The notes beneath the pieces are model-generated. The model saw nothing but the letters and a program-made list of their open reading frames with translations, was not told the origin of the DNA and made no database searches. A DNA stretch of 64,000 bases. It comes from Pseudoxanthomonas sp. (GTDB lineage: Bacteria; Pseudomonadota; Gammaproteobacteria; Xanthomonadales; Xanthomonadaceae). The position numbers were made by a program, and so were the translations under genes. The DNA is taken from positions 1,612,001-1,676,000 of the forward strand of contig NZ_CP114978.1 of NCBI RefSeq assembly GCF_027498035.1, written 5' to 3'. Positions 18,677-27,297 of the stretch are shown here, piece by piece. Each line of letters starts with the position of its first letter. Position 1 is the stretch's first letter.

Positions 18677-19714
18677 TCACTCGAACAGACGCTTGTCCTT
18701 GGCGTATTCCTTGGCCTGGTTGCGCGTGATCTGGCTGCGCTTGACCAGGTCCTGCAGATGTTGGTCCAGGGTCATCATGCCGTACTGCTGGCCGGTCTGG
18801 ATGGCCGAGTACATCTGCGCGACCTTGTCCTCGCGGATCAGGTTACGGATGGCCGGCGTGCCGACCATGATTTCCCAGGCTGCGGTGCGTCCGCCCCCCA
18901 CCTTCTTCAGCAGCGCCTGCGAGATCACCGAACGCAGCGACTCGGATAGCATCGAGCGGACCATCGGCTTTTCGCCTGCGGGGAACACGTCGATGATGCG
19001 GTCGATGGTCTTGGCCGCCGAGCTGGTGTGCAGGGTGCCGAACACCAGGTGGCCGGTTTCCGCGGCGGTCAGCGCCAGGCGGATGGTTTCCAGGTCGCGT
19101 AACTCGCCGACCAGGATGTAGTCAGGGTCTTCGCGCAGGGCCGAACGCAATGCCTCGTTGAAGCCGTGCGTGTCGCGGTGCACTTCGCGCTGGTTGATCA
19201 GGCACTTCTGCGAGGTGTGGACGAATTCGATCGGGTCCTCGACGGTGAGGATGTGGCCGTATTCGTTCTTGTTGATGAAGTCGATCATCGCCGCCAGCGT
19301 GGTCGACTTGCCCGAGCCGGTCGGGCCGGTGACCAGGATCAAGCCCTGCGGCTGCTGGATCATTTCGCGGAACAGCGGCGGGCAACCCAGCTCTTCCAGG
19401 GTCAGCACTTCGGACGGAATGGTGCGGAACACCGCACCGGCGCCGCGGTTCTGGTTGAACGCGTTGACGCGGAAGCGGGCCAGCGAGGGAATCTCGAAGG
19501 AGAAGTCGACCTCGAGGAATTCCTCGTAATCGCGACGCTGCTTGTCCGACATGATGTCGTAGACCAGCGCGTGCACCTGCTTGTGGTCCAGCGCGGGAAT
19601 GTTGATGCGGCGCACGTCGCCGTCCACGCGGATCATCGGCGGCAGCCCGGCCGACAGATGCAGGTCCGAAGCCTTGTTCTTGACCGAGAAGGCCAGTAGT
19701 TCGGCGATATCCAT
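18677..19714 (-). CDS. pilT: type IV pilus retraction ATPase PilT
   Basis: 345 residues from the ATG at 19714, close to the usual PilT length. PilT is the hexameric motor that depolymerises type IV pili for twitching motility and DNA uptake. Visible: N-terminal MDIAELLAFSVKNKASDLHL, Walker A GPTGSGKST (130-138), LTVEDPIEFVHTSQK, the Walker B region ILVGELRDLETI, and the His box GHLVFGTLHTSSAAKTIDRI. The frame continues upstream, but the extension is not PilT-like. A TATACT hexamer about 70 bases upstream on the minus strand could be its promoter. Confidence 0.97.
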   Translation of the reverse strand: MDIAELLAFSVKNKASDLHLSAGLPPMIRVDGDVRRINIPALDHKQVHALVYDIMSDKQRRDYEEFLEVDFSFEIPSLARFRVNAFNQNRGAGAVFRTIPSEVLTLEELGCPPLFREMIQQPQGLILVTGPTGSGKSTTLAAMIDFINKNEYGHILTVEDPIEFVHTSQKCLINQREVHRDTHGFNEALRSALREDPDYILVGELRDLETIRLALTAAETGHLVFGTLHTSSAAKTIDRIIDVFPAGEKPMVRSMLSESLRSVISQALLKKVGGGRTAAWEIMVGTPAIRNLIREDKVAQMYSAIQTGQQYGMMTLDQHLQDLVKRSQITRNQAKEYAKDKRLFE

Positions 19715-19816
19715 GCGTCGAGTGTTTCCCCTGTCGAAAAGTGCTGCCAACTGGAACCATGTATCCCCGAAGGGCAGTATAGCGTCCTTCCCGCGACTGC
19801 CAACGGGCCTGTCCAC

Positions 19817-20497
19817 GTGCTTTCCAAGCGTCTCGCCGACACCATGAACAGGCTGCAGAACGCGGCCACCGCGGCCCAGCGGCCAATGCCGACCCTGGTG
19901 GCGGTCTCCAAGTTCCAGCCGGCGCAGGCCGTGGCCGAACTGGCCGATGCCGGCCAGCACGTCTTCGGCGAGAACTACGTGCAGGAAGCCCAGGCCAAGC
20001 TGGCCGCGCTGGATCGATCGGGCCTGACCTGGCACCTGATCGGCCACCTGCAGTCCAACAAGGCCGGCGTGGCCGCCGAACTGTTCGACTGGGTCCAGAC
20101 CGTGGACCGTCCCAAGCTGGTCACCGCGCTGGCTTCGGCACGGCCTGCCGGGAAGCCGCCGTTGAACGTGCTGATCCAGGTCAACATCGACGACGAGTCC
20201 AGCAAGCACGGTTGCGCGCCCACCGAGATCGATGCATTGGCCACCCTGATCGCTACCCAGCCGACCCTGGCGCTGCGCGGGTTGATGGCGATCCCCGCAC
20301 CGCACGAAGATCCGGCCTTGCGCCGCGCTGCATTCGCGAAGATGAAAGCGCTGTTCGACACCCTGGCCGCGACACACGCGGGCGTGGACACGCTGTCGAT
20401 GGGCATGAGCGAGGACTGCGCGCTGGCGGTGGCCGAAGGCGCGACCATGGTCCGGGTCGGCACGGCCTTGTTCGGCGCGCGGCCGGCCAAGCCGTAG
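19817..20497 (+). CDS. yggS: YggS/PROSC family pyridoxal phosphate homeostasis protein
   Basis: 226 residues from a GTG start. Members bind PLP without known catalytic activity and help keep B6 vitamers balanced. LVAVSKFQP carries the PLP lysine (Lys32). HVFGENYVQEAQ, WHLIGHLQSNK, the SMGMSEDCALAVAEGATMVR segment and the final RVGTALFGAR are family signatures. It is divergent from pilT across 102 bases and precedes proC by 68, a conserved order. No ATG gives a better N-terminus. Confidence 0.93.
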   Translation: MLSKRLADTMNRLQNAATAAQRPMPTLVAVSKFQPAQAVAELADAGQHVFGENYVQEAQAKLAALDRSGLTWHLIGHLQSNKAGVAAELFDWVQTVDRPKLVTALASARPAGKPPLNVLIQVNIDDESSKHGCAPTEIDALATLIATQPTLALRGLMAIPAPHEDPALRRAAFAKMKALFDTLAATHAGVDTLSMGMSEDCALAVAEGATMVRVGTALFGARPAKP

Positions 20498-20565
20498 CAC
20501 CCATCGCCCACATCGGCGAAGCGGTGATAATCCAGCGGTCACTTCTCCAGGAATCCACCCGCACC

Positions 20566-21417
20566 ATGACCAGCCCGACGCCGCAGCACGCCACGCCCGC
20601 CAGCGATGCCACGGCCTTCATCGGCGGCGGCAACATGGCGCGCAGCCTGATCGGCGGCCTGATCGCCCGTGGCATCGACCCGGCGTCGATCCGCGTGGCC
20701 GAACCGGTGGCCGAACTGCGCGAGGGACTGGCCAGCCAGTTCGGCGTACAGGTATTCGAAACCGCCGCCGATGCCGTCCAGGGCGCGGGGCTGTGGCTGT
20801 TCGCGGTCAAACCACAGGTGATGCGTGGCGTCTGCGAAGCGCTGGCCGATGTGGCGACCCAGGCCAGGCCGCTGGTGGTGTCGATTGCCGCCGGCATCAC
20901 CGCCGCGCAGTTGTCGCGCTGGCTGGGGGGGGATGCGGCCGTGGTCCGCGCCATGCCCAATACACCGGCCCTGCTCGGCGCAGGCGTGACCGGGCTGTTC
21001 GCCACCGAGCAAGTGGACGCGGCCGGCCGCAACCGCACCGATGCATTGCTGTCCTGCGCCGGCAAGACCGTGTGGATCGACGCCGAAGCGCAGATGGATG
21101 CGGTGACCGCCGTGTCCGGCAGCGGCCCGGCCTATGTATTCCTGCTGGCCGAGGCGATGGAAGCCGCCGGCATCGCCCAGGGCCTGCCCGCCGACGCCGC
21201 GCGCGCCCTGACCCTGCAGACGGTGCTGGGCGCGGCGCGGATGCTGACCGAATCGGGCGAAGCGCCGGCCGAACTGCGCCGCCGCGTCACGTCACCCAAC
21301 GGCACCACACAAGCCGCGGTCGAGACCTTCCAGGCCGGTGGCTTCGAGCAGCTGACCGAAGCGGCGATTGCCGCCGCCACCGCGCGCGGCAAGGCGCTGT
21401 CGGCGGCCAACGACTGA
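20566..21417 (+). CDS. proC: pyrroline-5-carboxylate reductase
   Basis: 283 residues. ProC reduces pyrroline-5-carboxylate to proline with NAD(P)H. The Rossmann motif FIGGGNMA is at 18-25, MPNTPALLGAG at 130-140 and the catalytic SGSGPAY region at 184-190, followed by the family signature RRRVTSPNGTT near the end. The ATG at 20566 is in frame with an open region upstream that overlaps yggS and is not family-like. A GATAAT hexamer (20526-20531) could be a promoter of its own. Confidence 0.95.
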   Translation: MTSPTPQHATPASDATAFIGGGNMARSLIGGLIARGIDPASIRVAEPVAELREGLASQFGVQVFETAADAVQGAGLWLFAVKPQVMRGVCEALADVATQARPLVVSIAAGITAAQLSRWLGGDAAVVRAMPNTPALLGAGVTGLFATEQVDAAGRNRTDALLSCAGKTVWIDAEAQMDAVTAVSGSGPAYVFLLAEAMEAAGIAQGLPADAARALTLQTVLGAARMLTESGEAPAELRRRVTSPNGTTQAAVETFQAGGFEQLTEAAIAAATARGKALSAAND

Positions 21418-21420
21418 GTC

Positions 21421-21909
21421 ATGACCCGCGGGTGCACCTCGCGATTGCCGCGGCTCGGCCATGGCCTGAGCGTCGCGCTGCTGTGCGCTGCGCTGACCGC
21501 CTGCTCGGCCGGTGAAACCCCACGCAAGGTCGAAGCCATCGCCCCGGCCGACACCATGCAGCAGTTCGGCAACCTGCGCGTGCGCTACAACGCACTGCCG
21601 AGCCTGTCGATGAATGCCACCGCCGCGCAGGCCTACGGGATCGAACGCGGCGCCGGCCGGGCCCTGGTCGTGATCGCGCTGCGGCGGATGCAGGGCAACG
21701 ACGAACTGCCGGCGCAGGGCGACGTCAGCGGCAGCGCGACCGATCTGTCCGGACGGCGCCAGCCCATCGCCTTCCGCATCGTGCGCACCGGCGATTACCT
21801 GGACCAGATCGGCGTGATCGACGTCAGCGCACACGACACCTTGCGCTTCGTGCTGGAGATCCGCAGCCCCGAAGGCGGTGGCACGCTGCGCTTCGAACGC
21901 ACGTTCTAG
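21421..21909 (+). CDS. DUF4426 family lipoprotein
   Basis: 162 residues, starting three bases after the proC stop. An N-terminal hydrophobic stretch ends in LTAC (Cys28), a lipobox, so the mature protein is probably lipidated in the periplasm. The remainder matches the DUF4426 pattern (FGNLRVRYNALPSLSMNATAA, then AYGIERGAGRALVVIALRR). Function unknown. The tight linkage to yggS and proC suggests co-transcription, and I recall DUF4426 genes in this position elsewhere. Confidence 0.8.
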   Translation: MTRGCTSRLPRLGHGLSVALLCAALTACSAGETPRKVEAIAPADTMQQFGNLRVRYNALPSLSMNATAAQAYGIERGAGRALVVIALRRMQGNDELPAQGDVSGSATDLSGRRQPIAFRIVRTGDYLDQIGVIDVSAHDTLRFVLEIRSPEGGGTLRFERTF

Positions 21910-21994
21910 CGTGCCGTGTGGGAGCCGCTACAACGGCGATGGCTCGACCAGCAGAGCCCCGTCGCCGCTGTAGCGCCTCACACACAAGCTAACT

Positions 21995-22429
21995 TCAACC
22001 TGCACACCAGCGTTGCGGGCCATCGCCCTGCTCGCCCAGCGTGTCGTCGGGATTGCTCAACCGGCACCGGCGCAACGACAGGCAGCCGCAGCCGATGCAG
22101 TCGGTGAGCTGGTCCCGCAATTGATGAAGCGCAAGGATGCGTTCGTCCAACTCGTGCTTCCACGCCGCCGACATCCGCGCCCATTCAGCCTTGGTCGGCG
22201 TGCGCGCCTCGGGCAGCACCTCGAAGGCTCGACGCACCGATTCCAGCGGCACGCCCACGCGCTGGGCCACCCGGATCACCGCCAACCGCCGCAGCACATC
22301 GCGCCCGTAGCGGCGCTGGTTGCCGGATGTGCGCAGGCTGTGAATCAGCCCTTTCTTCTCGTAGAAATGCAGCGCCGAGACGGCCATGCCGCTGCGTTTT
22401 GCCACATCGCCCACCGCCAGCTCCCGCAT
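21995..22429 (-). CDS. soxR: redox-sensitive transcriptional activator SoxR
   Basis: 144 residues, MerR family. The N-terminal winged helix-turn-helix ([20 protein letters not shown]) is followed by a dimerisation helix and the [2Fe-2S] cysteines Cys111, Cys114, Cys116 and Cys122 in C-x2-C-x-C-x5-C spacing, as in E. coli SoxR. Oxidation of the cluster by superoxide or redox-cycling compounds switches it on. The gene is divergent from an MFS pump, and the shared spacer carries a SoxR box. No soxS is present; regulating pumps directly is usual outside the enterics. Confidence 0.96.
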   Translation of the reverse strand: MRELAVGDVAKRSGMAVSALHFYEKKGLIHSLRTSGNQRRYGRDVLRRLAVIRVAQRVGVPLESVRRAFEVLPEARTPTKAEWARMSAAWKHELDERILALHQLRDQLTDCIGCGCLSLRRCRLSNPDDTLGEQGDGPQRWCAG

Positions 22430-22432
22430 CGC

Positions 22433-22463
22433 TTGACCTCAACTTTGCTTGAGGTCGCATGCT
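22433..22463 (+). promoter_or_regulatory. SoxR box within an over-long MFS promoter
   Basis: TTGACC (22433-22438) and CATGCT (22458-22463) are separated by exactly 19 bases. This is the elongated spacer used by MerR-family activators. The spacer region carries the palindrome CCTCAA-N6-TTGAGG (22437-22454), identical in its arms to the E. coli soxS operator; the symmetry extends to 22435-22456. The promoter points at the MFS gene, and the same site starts five bases before the soxR ATG, so it could also autorepress soxR. Confidence 0.9.
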
Positions 22464-22526
22464 GCCGTCCCCGCCAGTGGCGTGCAAGCGCGCGATCCTC
22501 CGGCGCCTCTTCCAATGTGGTCCTAC

Positions 22527-23915
22527 ATGAACGCCTCGAACACACCTGCCCTGCCCCGATCCGAAGCGATCGTCACGCCCGAATCGATCCTCGCGCCGCG
22601 CTACCGTGCCACCACCGTCGGCATGGTCGCGCTGGTGTCGCTGACCGCATTCGAGGCGTTGGCCGTGGCCGCGGCGATGCCGACGGTGGCCACCGCACTG
22701 GATGGTCTACCGCTGTATGCGCTGGCCTTCGGCGGCACGCTGGCTACCAGCGTGGTCGGCATGACGGTGGCCGGGCGCTGGAGCGATCGCAACGGTCCGG
22801 CCAGCGCGCTGTGGAGCGGCCTGGCCTGCTTCGTCGCGGGGCTACTGCTGGCAGGCCTGGCCACGACGATGCCAGTGCTGATCGCCGGGCGCCTGGTCCA
22901 GGGACTGGGCGCAGGCGCGCTGTCGGTGGCGCTGTACGTACTGGTCGGGCGGCAGTATCCGGAAGACCTGCGGCCGCGCATCTTCGCCGCGTTCTCGGCC
23001 GGCTGGGTGGTGCCATCGCTGGTCGGCCCGGCCTTGAGCGGACTGGTGGTCGAACACCTGGGCTGGCGCTGGGTGTTCCTGGCGGTGCCGGTGCTCGCTA
23101 TCCCTGCAGCCTGGCTGCTGCGACCCGCACTGGCAGCGCTGACACCGCCGCCCGCACAGGCTCAGCCGGGACAATCTGCAGGCTGGGCCGTGGGTGCGGC
23201 GCTGGGCGTGTGTGCGCTTTACCTGGGCGCGCATCAGCACGGCCTGATTGCGACGGTGATCGTGCTGCCTGCACTGGGCCTGCTGCTGGTCAGCACCTGG
23301 CGCCTGCTGCCACACGGCACGTTGCGCGGTGCACGCGGGCTGCCCAGCGTGATCGGCCTGCGCGGGATGGCCGCGGCGGCCTTCTTCGGCAGCGAGGCGT
23401 TCCTGCCGCTGGTGCTCTCGCACGAACACGGCCTGTCGCCCAGCTGGGCCGGCGCGGCCTTGAGCGTGGGCGCGCTGGGCTGGTTCTTCGGCTCCTGGTA
23501 CCAGGGCCATCGTGCGGGGCTGAGCCGGCAGGCGGTGCTGCGCACCGGTTGCACGCTGCTGGGATTGGGCGGCGCGGCGACCGCGACGGTGGTCTGGCCG
23601 GCGATGCCGGTGATCGTGCCGGTGATCGGCTGGGCCTTCACCGGGCTGGGCATGGGCCTGCTCTATGCCAGCCTGTCGGTGTTGACGCTGTCGCTGTCAG
23701 CGCCGGCCGAACAGGGCCGCAACAGCGCCGCGCTGCAGCTGTGCGAAGCGGTCGCGGTGGCGACCGCGCTGGCGATCGGGGGTTCGTTGTTCGCGGTGCT
23801 GCTGCCGCGCGCCCCGTTGTTGGGCTACGCCGCGCCGTTTGCAATCTCGCTGCTATGCGCAGTGGTGGCGGCTTGGCTGGCGCGACGCACCCGCAGCAGC
23901 CGAGCGCCGCGCTAG
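22527..23915 (+). CDS. MFS drug/paraquat efflux transporter, SoxR-regulated
   Basis: 462 residues from the ATG at 22527 (an ATG at 22515 is also possible). Many hydrophobic helices and the MFS motif GRWSDRNGP between the second and third segments, plus RLVQGLGAGALS, identify the family. It lies directly under a SoxR-type promoter. In Stenotrophomonas maltophilia a SoxR-controlled MFS pump, MfsA, gives paraquat resistance; this gene is the likely counterpart, by context and not by alignment. No clear ribosome-binding site is seen before either start. Its stop overlaps the stop of the convergent gene by two bases. Confidence 0.85.
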   Translation: MNASNTPALPRSEAIVTPESILAPRYRATTVGMVALVSLTAFEALAVAAAMPTVATALDGLPLYALAFGGTLATSVVGMTVAGRWSDRNGPASALWSGLACFVAGLLLAGLATTMPVLIAGRLVQGLGAGALSVALYVLVGRQYPEDLRPRIFAAFSAGWVVPSLVGPALSGLVVEHLGWRWVFLAVPVLAIPAAWLLRPALAALTPPPAQAQPGQSAGWAVGAALGVCALYLGAHQHGLIATVIVLPALGLLLVSTWRLLPHGTLRGARGLPSVIGLRGMAAAAFFGSEAFLPLVLSHEHGLSPSWAGAALSVGALGWFFGSWYQGHRAGLSRQAVLRTGCTLLGLGGAATATVVWPAMPVIVPVIGWAFTGLGMGLLYASLSVLTLSLSAPAEQGRNSAALQLCEAVAVATALAIGGSLFAVLLPRAPLLGYAAPFAISLLCAVVAAWLARRTRSSRAPR

Positions 23916-24706
23916 CGCTGGCGCGCGCTCCATGCATGGATGATGGCGACGATGGCCTGCAGGCCATCGGTCAACGCGGCCGGCCCGGGCTGCAGGATCA
24001 GCGGCGATTTGATCTCGTGCAGTTCGCCATCGCGCACCGCGGGGATGGCGTCCCAGCCCGGCCGCGCAGCCACGTGTTCGGGCCGGAAACGCTTGCCGCA
24101 CCACGCGCCCAGGATGATGTCCGGCGCACGTGCGATCACCGGCGCGCCATCGGCCAGGATGCGGCCCCTGGCCAGCGGCTCGCGCGACAGCTCGGGGAAG
24201 ATGTCCTCGCCGCCGGCGATGCCGATCAACTCGGCGACCCACTGGATGCCGGTGATGATGGGTGTGTCCCATTCCTCGGAGTACACCTTCGGCCGGCGCG
24301 GCAGCTGCGCGCCCTGGGCCTGCGCCGTCTCCAGCCCGCGTTCCAGCGCATCGGCATAGGCCTCGGCCTTTGCTGCGCAACCGACCAACGCGCCGAGCCG
24401 GCGCACGTAGTCGACGATGCCTTCGACGCTGCGATGGTTGGCGATCCACACTTCCACGCCGGCCTTGACCAGCGCAGCGGCGATGTCGGCCTGGATGTCG
24501 GAAAAGCCAATCGCCAGATCCGGCTTGAGCGCCAGGATCTGGTCGATCCTGGCGCTGGTGAACGCGGCGACCTTGGGCTTCTCGCGACGGGCCTGTGGCG
24601 GACGCACGGTGAAGCCACTGATGCCAACGATGCGGTCTTGCTCGCCCAGCGCGTACAGCGTCTCGCAGGGCTCCTCGGTCAGGCAGACGATCCGGCGCGG
24701 ACCCAT
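23912..24706 (-). CDS. cobalamin/iron-type periplasmic-binding-fold protein without signal peptide
   Basis: 264 residues. The sequence (RIVCLTEEPCETLYALGEQD, later KPKVAAFTSARIDQILALKPD) has the two-lobe BtuF/FepB-type fold joined by a long helix. Such proteins usually deliver vitamin B12 or siderophores to ABC transporters, but this one begins at MGPRRIVCL with no export signal, so it may be cytoplasmic, as in the family commonly annotated as cobalamin-binding protein. No ABC permease or ATPase is nearby. The start at 24706 is 11 bases after the acetyltransferase stop, consistent with an operon. The frame is open further upstream, but that part is the shadow of the acetyltransferase gene. 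Confidence 0.75.
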   Translation of the reverse strand: MGPRRIVCLTEEPCETLYALGEQDRIVGISGFTVRPPQARREKPKVAAFTSARIDQILALKPDLAIGFSDIQADIAAALVKAGVEVWIANHRSVEGIVDYVRRLGALVGCAAKAEAYADALERGLETAQAQGAQLPRRPKVYSEEWDTPIITGIQWVAELIGIAGGEDIFPELSREPLARGRILADGAPVIARAPDIILGAWCGKRFRPEHVAARPGWDAIPAVRDGELHEIKSPLILQPGPAALTDGLQAIVAIIHAWSARQR

Positions 24707-24717
24707 CGCGGCGCGCC

Positions 24718-25170
24718 TCAATCCGGCAGCGTCATGCGGAAATACACCACCCGCTCGGTTTCCTCGAAACCGCATGCGGCATGGATACGCTGGGCATCGA
24801 GGTTGTCCAGCGCCGCATCGGAGGCCAGCTCGGCGCAGCCCTGCGCACGCGCCCAGTCGCGCACCGCGGACAGCAGCGCGCGGCCCACGCCGCGCCCGCG
24901 CCAGTCGGCGGCGACATACCAGCCCTCCAGGAAGCCCACCGGCGACGAATTGGTTCCGTTGACATGGTCCTGGCGCAACGTCGCTTCGGCGAAGCCCACC
25001 GCGGTGCCGTCGGCGGCGAAGGCGATGAAGTTGCCGGCGTCCGAGCGCTGCAGCGCTTCGGCGACGTTGCCGAAGGCATCGGTTTCGTCCGGCCACAGCG
25101 CCGTGCGCAGGCGCGCCCAGGCACGCAGATCGCCCGCGGTGGCGCCGCGGACCGAGAAGGTGTCGTTCAA
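24718..25170 (-). CDS. AAC(6')-type aminoglycoside N-acetyltransferase-like GNAT
   Basis: 150 residues from an inferred TTG start at 25170. GNAT motif A is RGRGVG (91-96). The run LWPDETDAFGNVAEAL and the blocks SSPVGFLEGWYV and CGFEETERVVYFRM closely resemble aac(6')-Iz of Stenotrophomonas maltophilia, which acetylates the 6'-amino group of tobramycin, amikacin and netilmicin. The enzyme is intrinsic in that genus. No ATG is available at the expected position; TTG gives the family length, but no ribosome-binding site is visible. It sits between pdxH and the cobalamin-binding-type gene on one strand, without mobile-element traces. Confidence 0.85.
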   Translation of the reverse strand: MNDTFSVRGATAGDLRAWARLRTALWPDETDAFGNVAEALQRSDAGNFIAFAADGTAVGFAEATLRQDHVNGTNSSPVGFLEGWYVAADWRGRGVGRALLSAVRDWARAQGCAELASDAALDNLDAQRIHAACGFEETERVVYFRMTLPD

Positions 25171-25210
25171 GTGCGGGGAAATCCGGGTGTGCCTACGCGC
25201 GGCGCGGCGC

Positions 25211-25822
25211 TCAAGGAAACAGCATCCGCTTGGTCCAGCCGCCATCCACGTCGCGCTCATAGCGCCAGCGTTCGTGCAGGCGGAACCTGGCGCCGTACCA
25301 GAACTCGAAACTGTCGGGCACCACGCGGAAACCGGTCCAGCCATCCGGGCGCGGCACCTCGCGGCCTTCGAACTCGGTCTCGACCTGGACCAGGCGGTCG
25401 TTGAAGTCGTCCTCGTCCTCCAGCGTGTGCGACTGGGCCGAGGCCCATGCACCGAGCTGGCTTTCGCGCGCGCGGGTGGCGAAGTAGGCATCGGCCTCGG
25501 CGTCGCTGACCAGCTGCACGGCGCCTTCGATGCGCACCTGGATGCCGGCCTCGCGCAGGGTGCGCCACAGCAGCAGCAGCGCCGCGCGCGGGTTGGCCTG
25601 CAGCTCCTGGCCCTTCTGGCTGTCCAGGTGGCTATAGAACACGAAACCGCGCGCGTCATGCGCCTTCAGCAGCACCGTCCGCAGCGACGGGTGGCCTTGC
25701 AGGGTCGCGGTGGCCAGGCTCATCGCGTTGTATTCGGGCTCGGCCGTGCTCTGGCTGGCCTCCTCGTAGAGTCCGGAGAAGGTGGACAGGGCTTCGGCGT
25801 AGAGATCGACTTCGGTGGTCAT
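25211..25822 (-). CDS. pdxH: pyridoxamine 5'-phosphate oxidase
   Basis: 203 residues. PdxH uses FMN to oxidise pyridoxamine- or pyridoxine-phosphate to PLP. Recognised from [20 protein letters not shown], the [15 protein letters not shown] segment, [10 protein letters not shown] and the C-terminal [10 protein letters not shown] with a terminal KRMLFP. The length is typical. It heads a three-gene minus-strand group. The divergent glycerate-kinase-like gene starts only 46 bases away, so the two promoters must overlap. Confidence 0.96.
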   Translation of the reverse strand: MTTEVDLYAEALSTFSGLYEEASQSTAEPEYNAMSLATATLQGHPSLRTVLLKAHDARGFVFYSHLDSQKGQELQANPRAALLLLWRTLREAGIQVRIEGAVQLVSDAEADAYFATRARESQLGAWASAQSHTLEDEDDFNDRLVQVETEFEGREVPRPDGWTGFRVVPDSFEFWYGARFRLHERWRYERDVDGGWTKRMLFP

Positions 25823-25868
25823 CGTGAAAGCGCGCGGGTGGTCGGGAACGGTGCGCTATTGTCGCCCG

Positions 25869-26690
25869 ATGGGCACACCCACGCACCCGTCTGGCCAAGG
25901 CTTCCCCGACACCCTGGTCCAGGCGGCACTGGCCAGCATCCGCGCCCTGCCGCAGGCGGTGCCGGTCTGGGGGCTGTCGATGCTGCAGGGCACTGGAAAA
26001 TCCACGTTCGCCGCGCAGCTGGCACGGGCTGCCACCGATGCGGGCCTTCGTCCGGCGGTGCTGTCCCTGGACGATTTCTACCTGACCCGCGCGGCCCGCA
26101 AGACGCTGGCACACGAGGTTCACCCGCTGCTGGAAACCCGCGGCCCGCCCGGCACCCACGACCTGCCGTTGGCACTGGCCACGCTACGGGCACTGCGCGA
26201 AGGTCGATCGGTGAAGCTGCCGCGCTTCGACAAGCTGGCCGACGACCGTGCGCCCGAATCGCAGTGGCCGACGCTAGAAGCACCGGCGCAGCTGGTGATC
26301 TTCGAAGGCTGGTGCCTGGGCACGCCTGCACAGGAACTGGCCGCGCTGGTGGCGCCGATCAACGCACTGGAACGGGAGGAAGACCGCGACGGCCTATGGC
26401 GCAGCACCTGCAACGCCGCGCTGGCACGCGATTACCCGGCGCTGTGGAAGACCTGCGACGCACTGTGGTTCCTGCAGCCACCGGGCTTCGACAACGTGGT
26501 CGCCTGGCGCTGGCAGGCCGAGCAACAACTCAAGGCCGCGCACCCAGGCCAGGCCGGCATGACCCGTGCGCAACTGGAACGCTTCGTCCAGCACTACGAG
26601 CGCGTCAGCCGGCAGGCGCTGCGCACGCTGCCACGGCTGGCGGACCGGGTGATCGCGGTGGATGCGCAGCGACGCGTTGTCGGCCACTGA
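25869..26690 (+). CDS. P-loop kinase, D-glycerate 3-kinase (GLYK)-like
   Basis: 273 residues. The P-loop is GLSMLQGTGKST (35-46), followed by LSLDDFYLTRAAR, a phosphate-acceptor-side motif shared with glycerate kinases of the plant GLYK type and the uridine kinase/PRK fold. ETRGPPGTHDLPL and LPRFDKLADDRAP are also typical. The probable reaction is phosphorylation of D-glycerate, but substrate is inferred from family. TATTGT at 25857-25862 ends six bases before the ATG at 25869, with no ribosome-binding site, so transcription may be leaderless. Confidence 0.8.
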   Translation: MGTPTHPSGQGFPDTLVQAALASIRALPQAVPVWGLSMLQGTGKSTFAAQLARAATDAGLRPAVLSLDDFYLTRAARKTLAHEVHPLLETRGPPGTHDLPLALATLRALREGRSVKLPRFDKLADDRAPESQWPTLEAPAQLVIFEGWCLGTPAQELAALVAPINALEREEDRDGLWRSTCNAALARDYPALWKTCDALWFLQPPGFDNVVAWRWQAEQQLKAAHPGQAGMTRAQLERFVQHYERVSRQALRTLPRLADRVIAVDAQRRVVGH

Positions 26691-26751
26691 CACGGTTTCC
26701 CCTGCAACTTCCGTGGCGACCGGCGCGCCGTCGCCGCTATCATTCGAGGCG

Positions 26752-27297
26752 ATGAATCCCGCCCCCAATCTCGTGATGGTCGGCCCCATGGGCGCCGGCA
26801 AGACCTCCATCGGCCGCCGCATCGCCGAGCGTTTCAGCCTGGATTTCGCCGACGTGGATCACGCCGTGGTCGAGACCAGCGGCACCAGCATTCCCACCAT
26901 TTTCGAGGAAGTCGGCGAAGCCGGTTTCCGTGAGCGCGAAAGCGCTGCGCTGGCCGAATTGCTGGCCGGCGAAGGCCAGGTGGTGGCCAGCGGCGGCGGC
27001 GCGGTGCTGAGTGCCGGCAACCGTGCGCTGATGCGCCAGCGTGGCTTCGTCATCTACCTGCGGGTGGACGTGGACACCCAGCTCAAGCGCGTGGGTCGCG
27101 ACCGCAACCGTCCTTTACTGCTCACCGGCGACCGCCGCGAGGTCCTGACCGAATTGATCCGTCTCCGTGAACCGCTGTACCTGGAAGTGGCCGACCTGGT
27201 CCTGGAAGCCGACCGCCTGACCCCGGGCGAAGCCACCGCGGCCCTGGTCTGCCGCCTGGCGCGCGAATGGCAGCGCAACGGCGCCAACGCCGCATGA
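26752..27297 (+). CDS. aroK: shikimate kinase
   Basis: 181 residues from the ATG at 26752. AroK phosphorylates shikimate at O3 in the aromatic amino acid pathway. Walker [10 protein letters not shown] (11-19), [14 protein letters not shown], the shikimate-binding FRERES and the GGGAVL glycine motif, and the lid RPLL are visible. TATCAT (26738-26743) lies eight bases upstream of the ATG. The stop overlaps the aroB start in an ATGA, so translation is coupled. Confidence 0.95.
   Translation: MNPAPNLVMVGPMGAGKTSIGRRIAERFSLDFADVDHAVVETSGTSIPTIFEEVGEAGFRERESAALAELLAGEGQVVASGGGAVLSAGNRALMRQRGFVIYLRVDVDTQLKRVGRDRNRPLLLTGDRREVLTELIRLREPLYLEVADLVLEADRLTPGEATAALVCRLAREWQRNGANAA

Noticed and set aside
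24707..25096. N-terminal extension of the cobalamin-binding-type gene
   Set aside because: The frame is open, but its residues are Arg/Gly-rich shadow of the acetyltransferase gene; homology starts at MGPRRIVCL.
22013..26755. A 1580-codon open frame on the plus strand
   Set aside because: It runs antisense or out of frame across soxR, the MFS gene, btuF-like, aac(6')-like, pdxH and the kinase gene, all of which have clear family sequence; high GC suppresses stop codons in shadow frames.
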